Shown here: piece by piece, positions 15,807-25,512 of the stretch
How the letters are laid out: the number at the start of each line of letters is the position of its first letter
Position numbering within the stretch: position 1 is the stretch's first letter
Source: Nonomuraea glycinis
GTDB taxonomy: Bacteria; Actinomycetota; Actinomycetes; Streptosporangiales; Streptosporangiaceae
Length of the DNA stretch: 64,000 bases
NCBI RefSeq assembly: GCF_014646515.1
Contig: NZ_BMNK01000011.1
Coordinates: 146,634-210,633, forward strand
Direction of reading: 5' to 3'
The notes under the pieces: generated by a model
What the model saw: the letters and a program-made list of their open reading frames with translations, nothing else
Databases searched by the model: none
What the model was told of the DNA's origin: nothing
Program-made: the position numbers and the translations under genes

Positions 15807-15881
15807 AATAGATCGGGCCGGGTCGCGGGTCTCGAAGCCCAGCACGCCCGACGGCTGCAAAACGGCCCGGATCCCGGCGAG
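15807..15881 (-). pseudogene. Fragment of a second methyltransferase
   Basis: About 25 codons reading LAGIRAVLQPSGVLGFETRD, closely matching LAGIRAALRPAGTLVFEIRD of the intact methyltransferase at 14774-15511. Similarity is also visible at DNA level over ~60 bp. It is the remnant of a duplicated or recombined gene copy. Confidence 0.65.
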
Positions 15882-15938
15882 GGATGTTAGTAACACGGCT
15901 CTCGGGGCGCACCGGGTCAGGCTGTGCGCCGACCCGCC

Positions 15939-16199
15939 TCAACGACAGATTTCCATCGACTCAGCCATCATGGCGATCTCACGATCGGCGATCTGGTTCT
16001 CCCGTGCCCGATCGCGCCAGCCGGCCGGAGACGCAGCGACGCGGCGCATCCGCTCCCGTGCAGCCTCCGGAGTCAGGCTGCAGTCCTCGGCCAGAGCGAG
16101 GAGTCCTTCGATCTCGTCGGGCAGCGCGTCGGCTCCCATGATGGGCCTGGCCGACCAGACGGGTGCGACCCGCGTCTTCGACGAGGACTTCGACGGCGC
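15939..16199 (-). pseudogene. hipA toxin remnant with large internal deletion
   Basis: A short N-terminal piece VEVLVEDAGRTRLVG, typical of HipA kinase starts, is followed after a frame change by ADALPDEIEGLLALAEDCSL and GWRDRARENQIADREI, which look like a HipA C-terminus. The kinase core (~350 residues with catalytic Asp and P-loop) is missing. The identification is by pattern and gene order behind a HipB-like HTH; no search was run. Confidence 0.55.
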
Positions 16200-16324
16200 A
16201 GTGTGTCGCGCGTGATGTCGGCACGCTCGGCAACCTGCTGCGCCGTCAGGCCGAACACCATGCGCCACCCGCGCATGTGCTCGCCGAAGTCCGCGATCTG
16301 GCGATCGATCCGGTAGCCGGCCAT
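16193..16324 (-). pseudogene. Truncated HipB-like XRE antitoxin
   Basis: ATG 16324 has AGAGG 5 nt upstream. The first 44 residues carry an XRE helix-turn-helix: FGEHMRGWRMVFGLTAQQVA, then ERADITRDTLRR. After that the frame runs into the hipA remnant, so the second half of the antitoxin is lost. The intact start and ribosome site mean a short HTH peptide may still be made. Confidence 0.6.
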
Positions 16325-16387
16325 GCTCACCTCTTTCACTCTGACGACTGGAGTCGCCGCATGAGGCAGATACGGCGAGCATGGTCG

Positions 16388-17314
16388 TCATAGGTGAGGC
16401 GACTGGCGTCCGATCTGCCCTCGGAGCCACTCGTCGATGGTCTCCAGCGCGGTTCGCGCCATCGAGGTCGCATGCCCCGTGAACGCGTGCGGCGACGCGG
16501 GATAGACGCGTAGGTCGACCTCGACACCAGACGCGAGGAGCCTCGCCGCCATCGCGAGATTATCCTCCAGGAGCACATCTTCCGCGCCGACCACCATCAG
16601 GATCGGCGGGAGGTTCTCCAACTCCGCGAAGACGGGAGAAATGTCCGGGTCAGTGCGATCCGGCGCGTTACCCGCATACGCGGCAAGGAAGTACTCGTCG
16701 GCGATGAGGCGTCCTGCCGGTGTCTGCGCGGAGAGGTCATACGTTCCGCATTGAACGACCGCGCCGCCGAACGCATGGATTCCACGATCGCGTAGCCGTA
16801 GCAACGTCACGGTCACCAGCGTGGAGCCTGCGGAGAATCCGCTCATGGCCAGCCGCGTCGTGCCGAACCGAGCTTCGGCGTTCTCGGCAAGCCACAACGC
16901 CGCCGTCTCGCAGTCGTCGGGCGCTGCGGGCCAGGGGTTCTCCGGGGCGAGTCGATAGTCCACGCTCACTACGGCGATGCCCAGCGCGTCGACAAGTCGC
17001 CGATTCCGAACGTCGCTTCCCGCGGCCGAACCCAGATAGAAGCCACCGGTGTGCATCTCCAGCAGCACTCCCGTGGCGGCACCGTCCGTCGGCGTGTGGA
17101 TCCGCACGGGCACACTTCGCCCGCCAGAACTCACCGTCTCCACCGACGGGGACGGTCGGCATTCGGCAGGCGCAGGCATCGCTTCTCGGACAGCCATGAG
17201 CTCGGATCTGCTTTTCGGTCCGCGGCCGGCGCGTCGGGACGCATAGAACGCACGGGACTCGTCGACGAGCGGCAGAAGTGCCGGATCGATCAGTGAGGAC
17301 GCCTGAAGTCGCAT
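16388..17314 (-). CDS. Alpha/beta hydrolase fold-3 esterase (HSL family)
   Basis: 308 residues from ATG 17314. The nucleophile elbow is GFSAG; acid residue in VVGAEDVLLEDN; His in YPASPHAFTGH. The oxyanion motif, HGGG in the family, reads HTGGFY here. Typical pieces SVDYRLAPENPWPAAPDDC follow it. HSL-type enzymes hydrolyse short acyl esters or lactones. The preceding region lacks a clear ribosome site. It is in an accessory stretch with gene fragments, so recent acquisition is possible. Confidence 0.85.
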   Translation of the reverse strand: MRLQASSLIDPALLPLVDESRAFYASRRAGRGPKSRSELMAVREAMPAPAECRPSPSVETVSSGGRSVPVRIHTPTDGAATGVLLEMHTGGFYLGSAAGSDVRNRRLVDALGIAVVSVDYRLAPENPWPAAPDDCETAALWLAENAEARFGTTRLAMSGFSAGSTLVTVTLLRLRDRGIHAFGGAVVQCGTYDLSAQTPAGRLIADEYFLAAYAGNAPDRTDPDISPVFAELENLPPILMVVGAEDVLLEDNLAMAARLLASGVEVDLRVYPASPHAFTGHATSMARTALETIDEWLRGQIGRQSPHL

Positions 17315-17439
17315 GATCAAAGTCTACGAAGGTCGGGCCGAACAGTCGGCGAACCAAGCGGCAGGGCGGACAACTGAGTCCGGAGGCCGTCGCCGATCAG
17401 CTCGTCGGCCCAGGTTGCCATTCGCCTGCCATCAGCCGC

Positions 17440-18858
17440 TCACAGCGGCCAGGCGGTCAGCAAATCGCCGGGACTATAGGCGGCATCGAGCCCCGGACAG
17501 TCGACTCCGCTGCGCGAGACCGCCACGACCGGAACAGGATCGTCGGTGAGGGCGGCCCGATGCCGATGGAGAGCCGCCAGGTCGTGCCGGTCGAAGGGCG
17601 ATCGCTCCAACCACTTGATGGAGCCGACGAAGAGCAACTCCCTGGCGATGGGGGCGCGGTCCGCCCCGACGATGTCGATCTCGATGTCGTTGGTCCGGGT
17701 CCAGTAGCCGCCTACCACGGGGGCCGCCGGCAGCCGGTCGTCGGGCAGCATCCGCGCGAGCGCCTCGCGGATGAGCGGCTCGATCGCCCGGCCGCGCCAA
17801 CTGGTCCAGTTCTTCCGGATCCGCGCCAAGGTCAGATCGCCCCGCCCACGCTCGATCTCCTCCATGGACGGGCCAAGCAGGTACAGCCAGAACCGCAAGT
17901 AGGGATCTGTCACCCGATAGCGGCGATCCTTCGACGGACGCACCGATACGGGCAGCTCCGCCACGACGATCCGCTTCTCCGTAAGCAGCTCCAGTGCTCG
18001 CTGCAGCGACGTGGCCCCGATTCCGCCGGTCGCACGGGCGATGCTGGTGAAGGTCCGCTCGCCACTGCCGATAGCCGCCAGCACCGTACGCGCCTGAGCC
18101 TGCGGGGGGAATTCGGCAGCCAGCGAGCGCTCGGCCGACACCAGCAGAGCCGAGACCGGGTCGCTCAGCGCCTCGCCGAGGAAGTCCCACAGTCCCGCAC
18201 CCCGCGGCCACTCCGCGCAGATCAGCGGCAGCCCGCCGGTGACCAGCGCGGCATCGAAGGCTTCTGCCGGATCCAGCCCGAGCATCCTCCCCACCTCGGA
18301 AGGGTTCAGCGGCCCGAGCACCATCTCCCGGCCGCGCTGATGGAAGGGGCGCCCGTAGCTGTTCAGAGCCTCCATCATCGACAGATCGGAGCCGATGAGG
18401 ACCAGCAGCACTGGCTTGGTCTCCAACACCCGGTCCCAGGCCCGTTGCAGCATCCCCTCAAAGGCGCCATCGACATCCATCAGGTACGGCACCTCGTCGA
18501 TGACCAACACGCTCGCTCGGTCGGCGGGCAGCGCCGCGGCCAGCACATCGAACGCGGCATCCCAGCTGTCTGGCTGCGCGGCGGCCACGAGCCGCGCCAG
18601 TGGCAGTGTCGATGCCTGAGCGTCCCGGGCCAGCCGTGCCAGATCATCCTTCGGGGACGCGCCGAGCGCCGCGTAGAACAAGAACGGGGCCCCGGAGCGC
18701 TCCGCAAACCGCTCAACCAGTCGCGACTTGCCCACTCGGCGCCGCCCACGCAACATCACGCACCGACCGGGCCGTTCCCCGCCAATCCCCGCCGCCACCT
18801 TCTGCAGCTCTCGCTCCAGCGTCGCCAGTTCCTGCCGACGACCTACAAAATCAGCCAC
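17440..18858 (-). CDS. Archaeal-type ATPase with C-terminal DUF234 domain
   Basis: 472 residues from GTG 18858, GGAGG 9 nt upstream. N-terminal P-loop GRRRVGKSRL (~38-47), Walker B VLVIDEVPYL (~117), and later a winged-helix region (RTFTSIARATGGIGATSLQR). The C-terminal DUF234 part (RYRVTDPYLRFWLYLL; NDIEIDIVGAD...) has the D-E-D pattern of a PD-(D/E)xK nuclease-like fold. Such STAND-like ATPases are common in archaea and in mobile or defence-type loci; function is unknown. Three operator-like 15-bp repeats lie directly ahead of the ribosome site, suggesting tight control. Confidence 0.85.
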   Translation of the reverse strand: MADFVGRRQELATLERELQKVAAGIGGERPGRCVMLRGRRRVGKSRLVERFAERSGAPFLFYAALGASPKDDLARLARDAQASTLPLARLVAAAQPDSWDAAFDVLAAALPADRASVLVIDEVPYLMDVDGAFEGMLQRAWDRVLETKPVLLVLIGSDLSMMEALNSYGRPFHQRGREMVLGPLNPSEVGRMLGLDPAEAFDAALVTGGLPLICAEWPRGAGLWDFLGEALSDPVSALLVSAERSLAAEFPPQAQARTVLAAIGSGERTFTSIARATGGIGATSLQRALELLTEKRIVVAELPVSVRPSKDRRYRVTDPYLRFWLYLLGPSMEEIERGRGDLTLARIRKNWTSWRGRAIEPLIREALARMLPDDRLPAAPVVGGYWTRTNDIEIDIVGADRAPIARELLFVGSIKWLERSPFDRHDLAALHRHRAALTDDPVPVVAVSRSGVDCPGLDAAYSPGDLLTAWPL

Positions 18859-18876
18859 GTCCGCCGACCTCCAACC

Positions 18877-18919
18877 ATGTTACTAACATTCATGTTACTA
18901 ACATTCAGGGTAGTAACAT
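18877..18919 (-). promoter_or_regulatory. Three 15-bp operator-like repeats
   Basis: Two identical copies of the 13-bp perfect palindrome ATGTTACTAACAT (18877-18889 and 18892-18904) and a degenerate third copy (18907-18919) have an exact 15-bp period. They lie 18-60 bp upstream of the DUF234-ATPase start. The array is AT-rich in a GC-rich background, as expected for an operator/promoter. Confidence 0.75.
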
Positions 18920-18926
18920 GAATGAT

Positions 18927-18946
18927 CCCGACTCCGCAGAGTCGGG
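18927..18946 (-). terminator. Terminator of ychF
   Basis: Perfect 8-bp stem (CCCGACTC/GAGTCGGG) with loop CGCA, 54 bp after the ychF stop, followed in the transcript by AT-rich ATCATTCATGTTACT. Confidence 0.7.
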
Positions 18947-18999
18947 CCCCTCCTGATCTGCATATGTGCCAGATCAGCGACGTGACGGCACGTCACCCA

Positions 19000-20076
<1,077 letters not shown>

Positions 20077-20181
20077 GCCCAGCGAGTTTACTTGCTCAGG
20101 CGAGGCCGCAGGTTACGGCCGCGACGGGCCCAGGCGTGTCGGGCTGAGATCCGGGCCCGCTGTCCTGCAATCATCGATCGG

Positions 20182-21438
20182 ATGGACGTCGTCTCCCTCC
20201 TCATCGGCCTGCTCATCGGCGCTGCCATCGGGTTCCTGCTGGCCAAAACGAGAGCGGCGGTCCGGGTGGCCGAGGCCGACGCCAGGGCCAAAGCCTCCGC
20301 CGAGAAGCTCGTCTACGTCGAGGAGCAGCTCGCCGAGCGCTTCCAGGCCCTGTCCACCCGGGCGCTCGACGTCAACAACGTGCGCTTCCTGGAGCTGGCC
20401 GAGACCCGGCTGTCGGCCAGCCGCGCGGAAGCCACCGGCGACCTGGAGCAGCGCAGGCAGGCCGTCGAGCACCTGGTCGAGCCGCTGAAGGACGCGCTGG
20501 CGCGGGTCGAGTCGCAGCTGCGCGACACCGAGTCCGGCCAGCGCGCCGCCCGCGCCGAACTGGCCAGGGAGATGGATTTCGTACGGCACAGCCACGAGCA
20601 ACTGCGGGCGCAGACCATGACGCTGGTCCGCGCGCTGCAGCGGCCGGAGGCGCGCGGGCGCTGGGGTGAGATGCAGCTGCGCAGGGTCGCCGAGATCGCC
20701 GGGATGCAGCACCACTGCGACTTCGACGAGCAGGTGACCGAGGGCGCCCAGCGGCCCGACATGGTGGTGCGGCTGGCCGGCGGCAAGAACATCGTGGTCG
20801 ACTCCAAGGTCTCGCTGGCCGCCTACCTGGAGGCCGCCGAGGCCGCCGACGAGTCGCTCGCCTCGGTACGGCTCGACGCGCACGCCCGGCATGTGCGCGA
20901 GCACGTCGACCGGCTCGCCGCCAAGGCCTACTGGCAGGGGTTCAACCCGTCGCCGGAGTTCGTGGTGCTGTTCATCCCAGGCGAGGCGTTCCTGGCGCCC
21001 GCTCTGGAGCGCGATCCGAGCCTGCTGGAGTACGCGATGACACGGCGGGTGCACATCGCCACCCCGACCACGCTGATCACGATGCTGCGCACCGCCCACT
21101 ACGCCTGGCAGCAGGCGGCGCTGAGCGAAAACGCCAGGGCCGTGTTCGAGCTGGGCAAGGAGCTGTACGAAAGACTGTCGTCGCTGGGCAGGAACGTGGA
21201 GTCGCTCGGCAGGGCGCTCACGCGTACCGTGGAGGCGTACAACAAGTCGGTCGGCTCTCTTGAGAGCCGCGTCCTGGTCAGCGCGCGCAAGCTGCGCGAC
21301 CTGGGCGTGGTGGACGGCGAGCTCGATCCCCCGGAGATGGTCGAGAGCCTGCCCAGGCCCCTGTCCTCTCCCGAACTGCTCGAAACCACGTCTCTCATTT
21401 CGCACGCGAACGGTAAGTTGGCCAACGGGTCGCAGTAA
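20182..21438 (+). CDS. rmuC: DNA recombination protein RmuC
   Basis: 418 residues from ATG 20182; the frame is open further upstream but that part mirrors ychF. N-terminal TM (VSLLIGLLIGAAIGFLLA) at ~3-21, a long coiled coil (~30-150), then the RmuC nuclease-like core: RGRWGEMQLRRVAEIAGM, VVDSKVSLAAY and FIPGEAFLAPALERDP. RmuC limits inversions between short repeats in E. coli and has a predicted PD-(D/E)xK fold. Followed 15 bp later by the DUF6542 gene. Confidence 0.93.
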   Translation: MDVVSLLIGLLIGAAIGFLLAKTRAAVRVAEADARAKASAEKLVYVEEQLAERFQALSTRALDVNNVRFLELAETRLSASRAEATGDLEQRRQAVEHLVEPLKDALARVESQLRDTESGQRAARAELAREMDFVRHSHEQLRAQTMTLVRALQRPEARGRWGEMQLRRVAEIAGMQHHCDFDEQVTEGAQRPDMVVRLAGGKNIVVDSKVSLAAYLEAAEAADESLASVRLDAHARHVREHVDRLAAKAYWQGFNPSPEFVVLFIPGEAFLAPALERDPSLLEYAMTRRVHIATPTTLITMLRTAHYAWQQAALSENARAVFELGKELYERLSSLGRNVESLGRALTRTVEAYNKSVGSLESRVLVSARKLRDLGVVDGELDPPEMVESLPRPLSSPELLETTSLISHANGKLANGSQ

Positions 21439-21453
21439 GGGGGGCGGGGCCAT

Positions 21454-21963
21454 ATGACCGGGAAAGGCAAGCGATCGGCCGTCAGGCTGACCGCTCGCGG
21501 CGCCATCGCGCTCATCCTGCTCGCCACACTCGCCGGATACGTCCTGGCGGCCCTGTTCGACCTGCAGGCGCTGATCGGGCTGGCGTTCGTGGCCGCGTGC
21601 CTGCTCGGCGTGCTCCTGGTCAACCCGCGCGAGCTGCTGTCGCTGGTGGTCACGCCGCCGCTGGTGTTCTTCGTCGCGACGCTCTTCGTGGAGCTCGGGC
21701 GGGCGCTCAGCTCGGTCGGCATCATCCAGTCGCTGGCGCTCGGCCTCTACGGCTCGCTGTCGCACGGCGCGCCCTGGCTGTTCGCGGGGTCGGCCGTCGT
21801 GCTCGGCGTCGCCTGGGGCCGCGGGCTGCGCGACAACGTCCGTGAGCTGCGCGACGAGCTGCGGGCGGGCGCGGAAGTGCCGCGCCCGCGCCAGCCGTTC
21901 GTCCCCGAGCCGGAGGGCTACTTCGAGCCCAAGGTGTACGGCACCCCACGCACCGAGGACTAG
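21454..21963 (+). CDS. DUF6542 membrane protein
   Basis: 169 residues, with GGGGCGGGG-type sequence before ATG 21454. Four hydrophobic segments: ~15-35, ~40-56, ~62-80 and ~105-120, then a charged cytoplasmic tail (RDNVRELRDELRAG). The family is conserved in actinobacteria beside rmuC and ispH; function unknown. It is likely cotranscribed with rmuC and converges on ispH (16 bp between stops). Confidence 0.75.
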   Translation: MTGKGKRSAVRLTARGAIALILLATLAGYVLAALFDLQALIGLAFVAACLLGVLLVNPRELLSLVVTPPLVFFVATLFVELGRALSSVGIIQSLALGLYGSLSHGAPWLFAGSAVVLGVAWGRGLRDNVRELRDELRAGAEVPRPRQPFVPEPEGYFEPKVYGTPRTED

Positions 21964-21979
21964 CCCTCCAGGCCCCCGG

Positions 21980-22945
21980 CTAAGAGGCTCGCAGGTCCTT
22001 GCGGAGCTCGTGCGGCAGGGAGAAGCGCATGCTCTCCCGCACCGACTCGACCTCCTCCACCTCGCCGAAGCCGTGCTGGGCCAGCCGTGCCAGCACCTGC
22101 TCCACCAGCTCCTCCGGCACCGAGGCGCCGCTGGTCACGCCGACCGTGGTGACGCCGTCGAGCCACTCGTCCTGGATGAACGTGGCGTTGTCGACCAGGT
22201 AGGAGGCGGCGGCGCCGTGGTCCTTGGCCACCTCGACCAGCCGCTTGGAGTTGGAGGAGTTCTCAGAGCCGACCACGATCACGAGCTGGGACTGCGCGGC
22301 GATCTCCTTGACGGCGACCTGCCGGTTCTGGGTGGCGTAGCAGATGTCGTCGCTGGGCGGGTCGATCAGCGTGGGGAAGCGCTCCTTGAGCCGGGCGACC
22401 GTCTCGACGGTCTCGTCCACCGACAGCGTGGTCTGCGACAGCCACACCAGCTTCTCCGGGTCCTTCACCTGGATGCCGTCCACCGAGCCGAGGCCGTCGA
22501 CGAGCTGGATGTGCTCGGGCGCCTCACCGGCGGTGCCCTCGACCTCCTCGTGCCCTTCGTGGCCGATGAGCAGGATGCCGTAGTCCTGACCGGCGAATCT
22601 CTTCGCCTCGTTGTGTACCTTGGTCACCAGCGGGCAAGTCGCGTCGATGGTGCGTAGCTTGCGTTGTTGGGCTTCGCTGTGCACGGCGGGCGACACGCCG
22701 TGGGCGGAGAAGACCACGATCTCTCCCTCGGGCACCTCCTCCGTCTCCTCGACGAAGATGGCGCCCTTGGCCTCGAGCGTCTTGACCACGTGCGTGTTGT
22801 GGACGATCTGCTTGCGCACGTAGACGGGCGCGCCGTACTGCTCCAGGGCCTTCTCGACCGCTACGACGGCTCGATCGACTCCGGCACAGTAACCACGGGG
22901 CTTGGCTACGAGGACTCGGCGGGAAGTAGGGGTCTGGGGCTCCAT
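21980..22945 (-). CDS. ispH: 4-hydroxy-3-methylbut-2-enyl diphosphate reductase IspH
   Basis: 321 residues from ATG 22945. The three cluster-binding Cys are in RGYCAGVDRA (~20), DATCPLV and DICYATQNR. Substrate His residues are in HNTHVV, SAHGVSP and GHEGHEEVEG, and the SSNS loop is present (GSENSSNSKRL). It makes IPP and DMAPP in the last step of the MEP pathway with a [4Fe-4S] cluster. The frame is open far upstream only because it mirrors the repeats of the divergent gene. Confidence 0.97.
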   Translation of the reverse strand: MEPQTPTSRRVLVAKPRGYCAGVDRAVVAVEKALEQYGAPVYVRKQIVHNTHVVKTLEAKGAIFVEETEEVPEGEIVVFSAHGVSPAVHSEAQQRKLRTIDATCPLVTKVHNEAKRFAGQDYGILLIGHEGHEEVEGTAGEAPEHIQLVDGLGSVDGIQVKDPEKLVWLSQTTLSVDETVETVARLKERFPTLIDPPSDDICYATQNRQVAVKEIAAQSQLVIVVGSENSSNSKRLVEVAKDHGAAASYLVDNATFIQDEWLDGVTTVGVTSGASVPEELVEQVLARLAQHGFGEVEEVESVRESMRFSLPHELRKDLRAS

Positions 22946-23045
22946 ACTTCTTATGCTACGTGGAGCGGCAACAGGCCCGCACGTGCGTACTTGCCCGCCG
23001 TTTGCCATGCTGGCCGTCCGATACTGACCTCCCAGGGAGACGTAC

Positions 23046-24152
23046 ATGTCCCTCAGCGACGTGATACGCAACATCACCAAGACCATTTCCGACAAGAAGG
23101 CGAGAGACCTGCCGCTCCTTGTCGTCCAGGGCACTCTCAGCGCCGCGGGCCACGCACTCGGGCTGGTCGACCGCGTGAAGAAGTCGATCAGGGGCTCGGG
23201 CGCGAAGGAGGAGAAGAAGGACGAGACCACCCCGGCCGCGGAGGTCGCCGCGACCACCGAAGAGGAGAAGCCGGCGCGCAGGGAGCCGGTGATCTTCGCA
23301 CCGCGCCCCGGTACGGCCGAGCCGAACGGCACCGCCAAGACCAAGCCGGACCCGGTCATCTTCAGCCCCGCCAAGCCGGCTGCGGAGTCCGCCGCGAAGA
23401 CCGAGGTGGAGCCGGAGACCTCCCCGGTCAAGGCGACCCCGACCGTCACCGAGTCCGCTCCCGCCGCCACCGCCGAGCCCGCGGCGGCCTCGTCCACCCC
23501 GGTGGCCGCACCCGAGCCGGTGACCGCTCCGGAGCCGGTAGCCGCTCCCGAGCCTCCCGCCGCCTCGACGGAGCCCGTGGCCGCGCCTGAGCCCGCCGCC
23601 ACCGCCAAGCCGCTCGTCACCGAGGTCAAGCCGGCCGCAGAAGCCAAGCCCGTCGCGGAGGCCAAGCCCGTCGCGGAGGCCAAGCCCGTCGCGGAGGCCA
23701 AGCCCGTCGCGGAGGCCAAGCCCGTCGCGGAGGCCAAGCCCGTCGCGGAAGCCAAGCCCGTCGCGGAGGCCAAGCCGACGGTGGACGCCGCTGTCGAGGC
23801 GAAGCCGGTCGGTGAGGCCAAGCCGAAGGCTGCCAAGGCGAAGGCGACCAAGCCGAAGGCCGCTGCCAAGCCGAAGGCCGTCGCGGAGGGTGACAAGCTG
23901 GCGGAGGCCGTCGAAGCCGTGCCCGCCGCTGAGGGCGACGCCGCCCAGACGGCTCCTACCGCCGTGGTCGGACTGGCCGAGCCGCTGCCGGGCTACTCGG
24001 ACCTGACCGTCGCCTCGCTGCGCGCCAGAATGCGCGGCAAGTCCGCCGAGCAGATCAGCGCGTTCCTCGCCTTCGAGCAGGCCACGGCCGCCCGCCCCGA
24101 GGTCGTGCGGATGTACGAGAACCGCCTGGCCAAGCTGCAGGCCGGAGAATAG
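23046..24152 (+). CDS. Lipid droplet-associated-type protein with AEAKPV repeats
   Basis: 368 residues, ATG 23046 with GGGAG upstream. The conserved N-terminus (DLPLLVVQGTLSAAGHALGL, VDRVKKSI) is amphipathic. The middle (~60-290) is Ala/Pro/Glu/Lys-rich with eight AEAKPV hexapeptides and further KPKAA units, histone H1-like. The conserved C-terminus (LTVASLRARMRGKSAEQI, FEQATAARPEVVRMYENRLA) is helical. Actinobacterial homologues next to ispH and xseA are annotated lipid droplet-associated. The Lys/Ala repeat could also bind nucleic acid, so the role is uncertain. Confidence 0.7.
   Translation: MSLSDVIRNITKTISDKKARDLPLLVVQGTLSAAGHALGLVDRVKKSIRGSGAKEEKKDETTPAAEVAATTEEEKPARREPVIFAPRPGTAEPNGTAKTKPDPVIFSPAKPAAESAAKTEVEPETSPVKATPTVTESAPAATAEPAAASSTPVAAPEPVTAPEPVAAPEPPAASTEPVAAPEPAATAKPLVTEVKPAAEAKPVAEAKPVAEAKPVAEAKPVAEAKPVAEAKPVAEAKPVAEAKPTVDAAVEAKPVGEAKPKAAKAKATKPKAAAKPKAVAEGDKLAEAVEAVPAAEGDAAQTAPTAVVGLAEPLPGYSDLTVASLRARMRGKSAEQISAFLAFEQATAARPEVVRMYENRLAKLQAGE
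23634..23777 (+). repeat. Eight tandem 18-bp repeats encoding AEAKPV
   Basis: One degenerate and seven near-identical copies of an 18-bp unit (GTCGCGGAGGCCAAGCCC) from 23634 to 23777, in frame in the preceding CDS. Only one or two bases differ between copies. Confidence 0.95.
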
Positions 24153-24178
24153 TCACCGCGGCACCGTAGTCTTCCGCC

Positions 24179-25486
24179 ATGACCTCGAAGACCTCACCCG
24201 AGTCTCCGCTGCCGATCCGCACCGTCCTGCAGATGGTGGGCGGCTGGATCGGCAAACTCGGGACCGTCTGGGTCGAGGGCCAGATCACGGATCTGAGCGC
24301 GCGCGGCGGCACGGTCTTCCTGACGCTGCGCGACCCGGTGGCCAATGTGTCCGCCCGGGTCACCGCTCCACGCGGCGTCTACGAGGCGACCGTGCCGCGC
24401 CCCGCCGACGGCGCCAGGGTGGTGGTGCACGTCAAGCCGGACTTCTGGGTCAACAGGGGTTCGTTCGCGTTCACCGCTCTGGAGATCCGCCCCGTCGGCG
24501 TAGGCGAGCTGCTGGCCCGGTTGGAGCGGCTGCGCCAGTTGCTGGCGGCCGAAGGGCTGTTCAACGCCGACAGGAAGCGGCGGCTGCCGTTCCTGCCCGG
24601 CACGGTGGGGCTGATTTGCGGCCGCGACTCGGCGGCGGAGCGCGACGTGCTGGAAAATGCCAGGCGCCGCTGGCCCGCCGTGCGGTTCAAGGTCGAGGAA
24701 GTGGCCGTCCAGGGCCCGTACGCCGTGGGAGAGGTCACCGAGGCGCTGGCCAAGCTCGACGCGGACGGGGACGTCGAGGTCATCGTCGTGGCCCGTGGTG
24801 GCGGCTCCTTGGAGGACCTGCTGCCGTTCTCGGACGAGACGCTCGTTCGCTCCGTGGCCGCCTGCCGCACCCCCGTGGTGAGCGCGATCGGTCACGAGCA
24901 GGACAGCCCGCTGCTCGATCTGGTGGCCGATGTGCGCGCCTCCACTCCCACGGACGCTGCCAAGAAGGTCGTCCCCGACGTCGGGGAGCAGCTCTCGCTG
25001 GTCCGTCAGCTCCGCGACAGGGGGCGCAGGGTGGTGAGCGGCTGGCTCGACCGGGAGATGTCGTGGCTCACCTCGACCCGCTCACGTCCGTCGCTGGCCG
25101 ACCCGGTGCGGGAGCTCGAACGCCGCGCCGAGCAGGTCGACGCCCTGCGTGAGCGCACCCGGCGGTCGCTGACGAGCTCGCTCGACCGGGCCGGCGACGA
25201 CCTCACGCACGTCCGCGGCCGGCTCGTCGCCCTGTCCCCGGCGGCCACACTGGAGCGCGGCTACGCCATCGTCCAGCGCCCGTCGGGCGAGGTGGTCCGC
25301 CGCGCCAAGGACGTCGCACCCGGCGCCCTGCTCACCCTCCGCCTCCCCGACGACCGCCTGACCGTCCGCACCGAACCGGCCGAGTACGAACCAACCGAAA
25401 TTGCACCGGCTGAGAAGCCAGCCGAGGACAAGTCCAGCAAGCCCCGTAAGTCCCGTAAGAAGCCCGAGAGCCCCGAAACGTCCTGA
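24179..25486 (+). CDS. xseA: Exodeoxyribonuclease VII large subunit
   Basis: 435 residues. OB-fold at the N-terminus (WVEGQITDLSARGGTVFLTL), catalytic core with GRDSAAERDVLENARRRWP, the VARGGGSLEDLLPF motif and SAIGHEQDSPLLDLVADVRA, then a coiled coil. XseA degrades ssDNA with XseB. There is no Shine-Dalgarno ahead of ATG 24179; TAGTCT six bases before suggests a leaderless mRNA. The C-terminus has an extra Lys/Pro/Glu tail. Its partner xseB is not next but on the other strand at 26734. Confidence 0.95.
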   Translation: MTSKTSPESPLPIRTVLQMVGGWIGKLGTVWVEGQITDLSARGGTVFLTLRDPVANVSARVTAPRGVYEATVPRPADGARVVVHVKPDFWVNRGSFAFTALEIRPVGVGELLARLERLRQLLAAEGLFNADRKRRLPFLPGTVGLICGRDSAAERDVLENARRRWPAVRFKVEEVAVQGPYAVGEVTEALAKLDADGDVEVIVVARGGGSLEDLLPFSDETLVRSVAACRTPVVSAIGHEQDSPLLDLVADVRASTPTDAAKKVVPDVGEQLSLVRQLRDRGRRVVSGWLDREMSWLTSTRSRPSLADPVRELERRAEQVDALRERTRRSLTSSLDRAGDDLTHVRGRLVALSPAATLERGYAIVQRPSGEVVRRAKDVAPGALLTLRLPDDRLTVRTEPAEYEPTEIAPAEKPAEDKSSKPRKSRKKPESPETS

Positions 25487-25512
25487 CCGTAGAGCCCCGC
25501 GTGGCTGCGGCT

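Noticed and set aside
15544..15942. A single intact gene over the fragment zone
   Set aside because: Similarity switches frame between a regulator tail and a methyltransferase piece, so no single frame is a real protein.
22946..23896. Minus-strand extension of ispH rich in ATGLAS repeats
   Set aside because: Antisense of the AEAKPV repeats; IspH starts at 22945 where the family begins.
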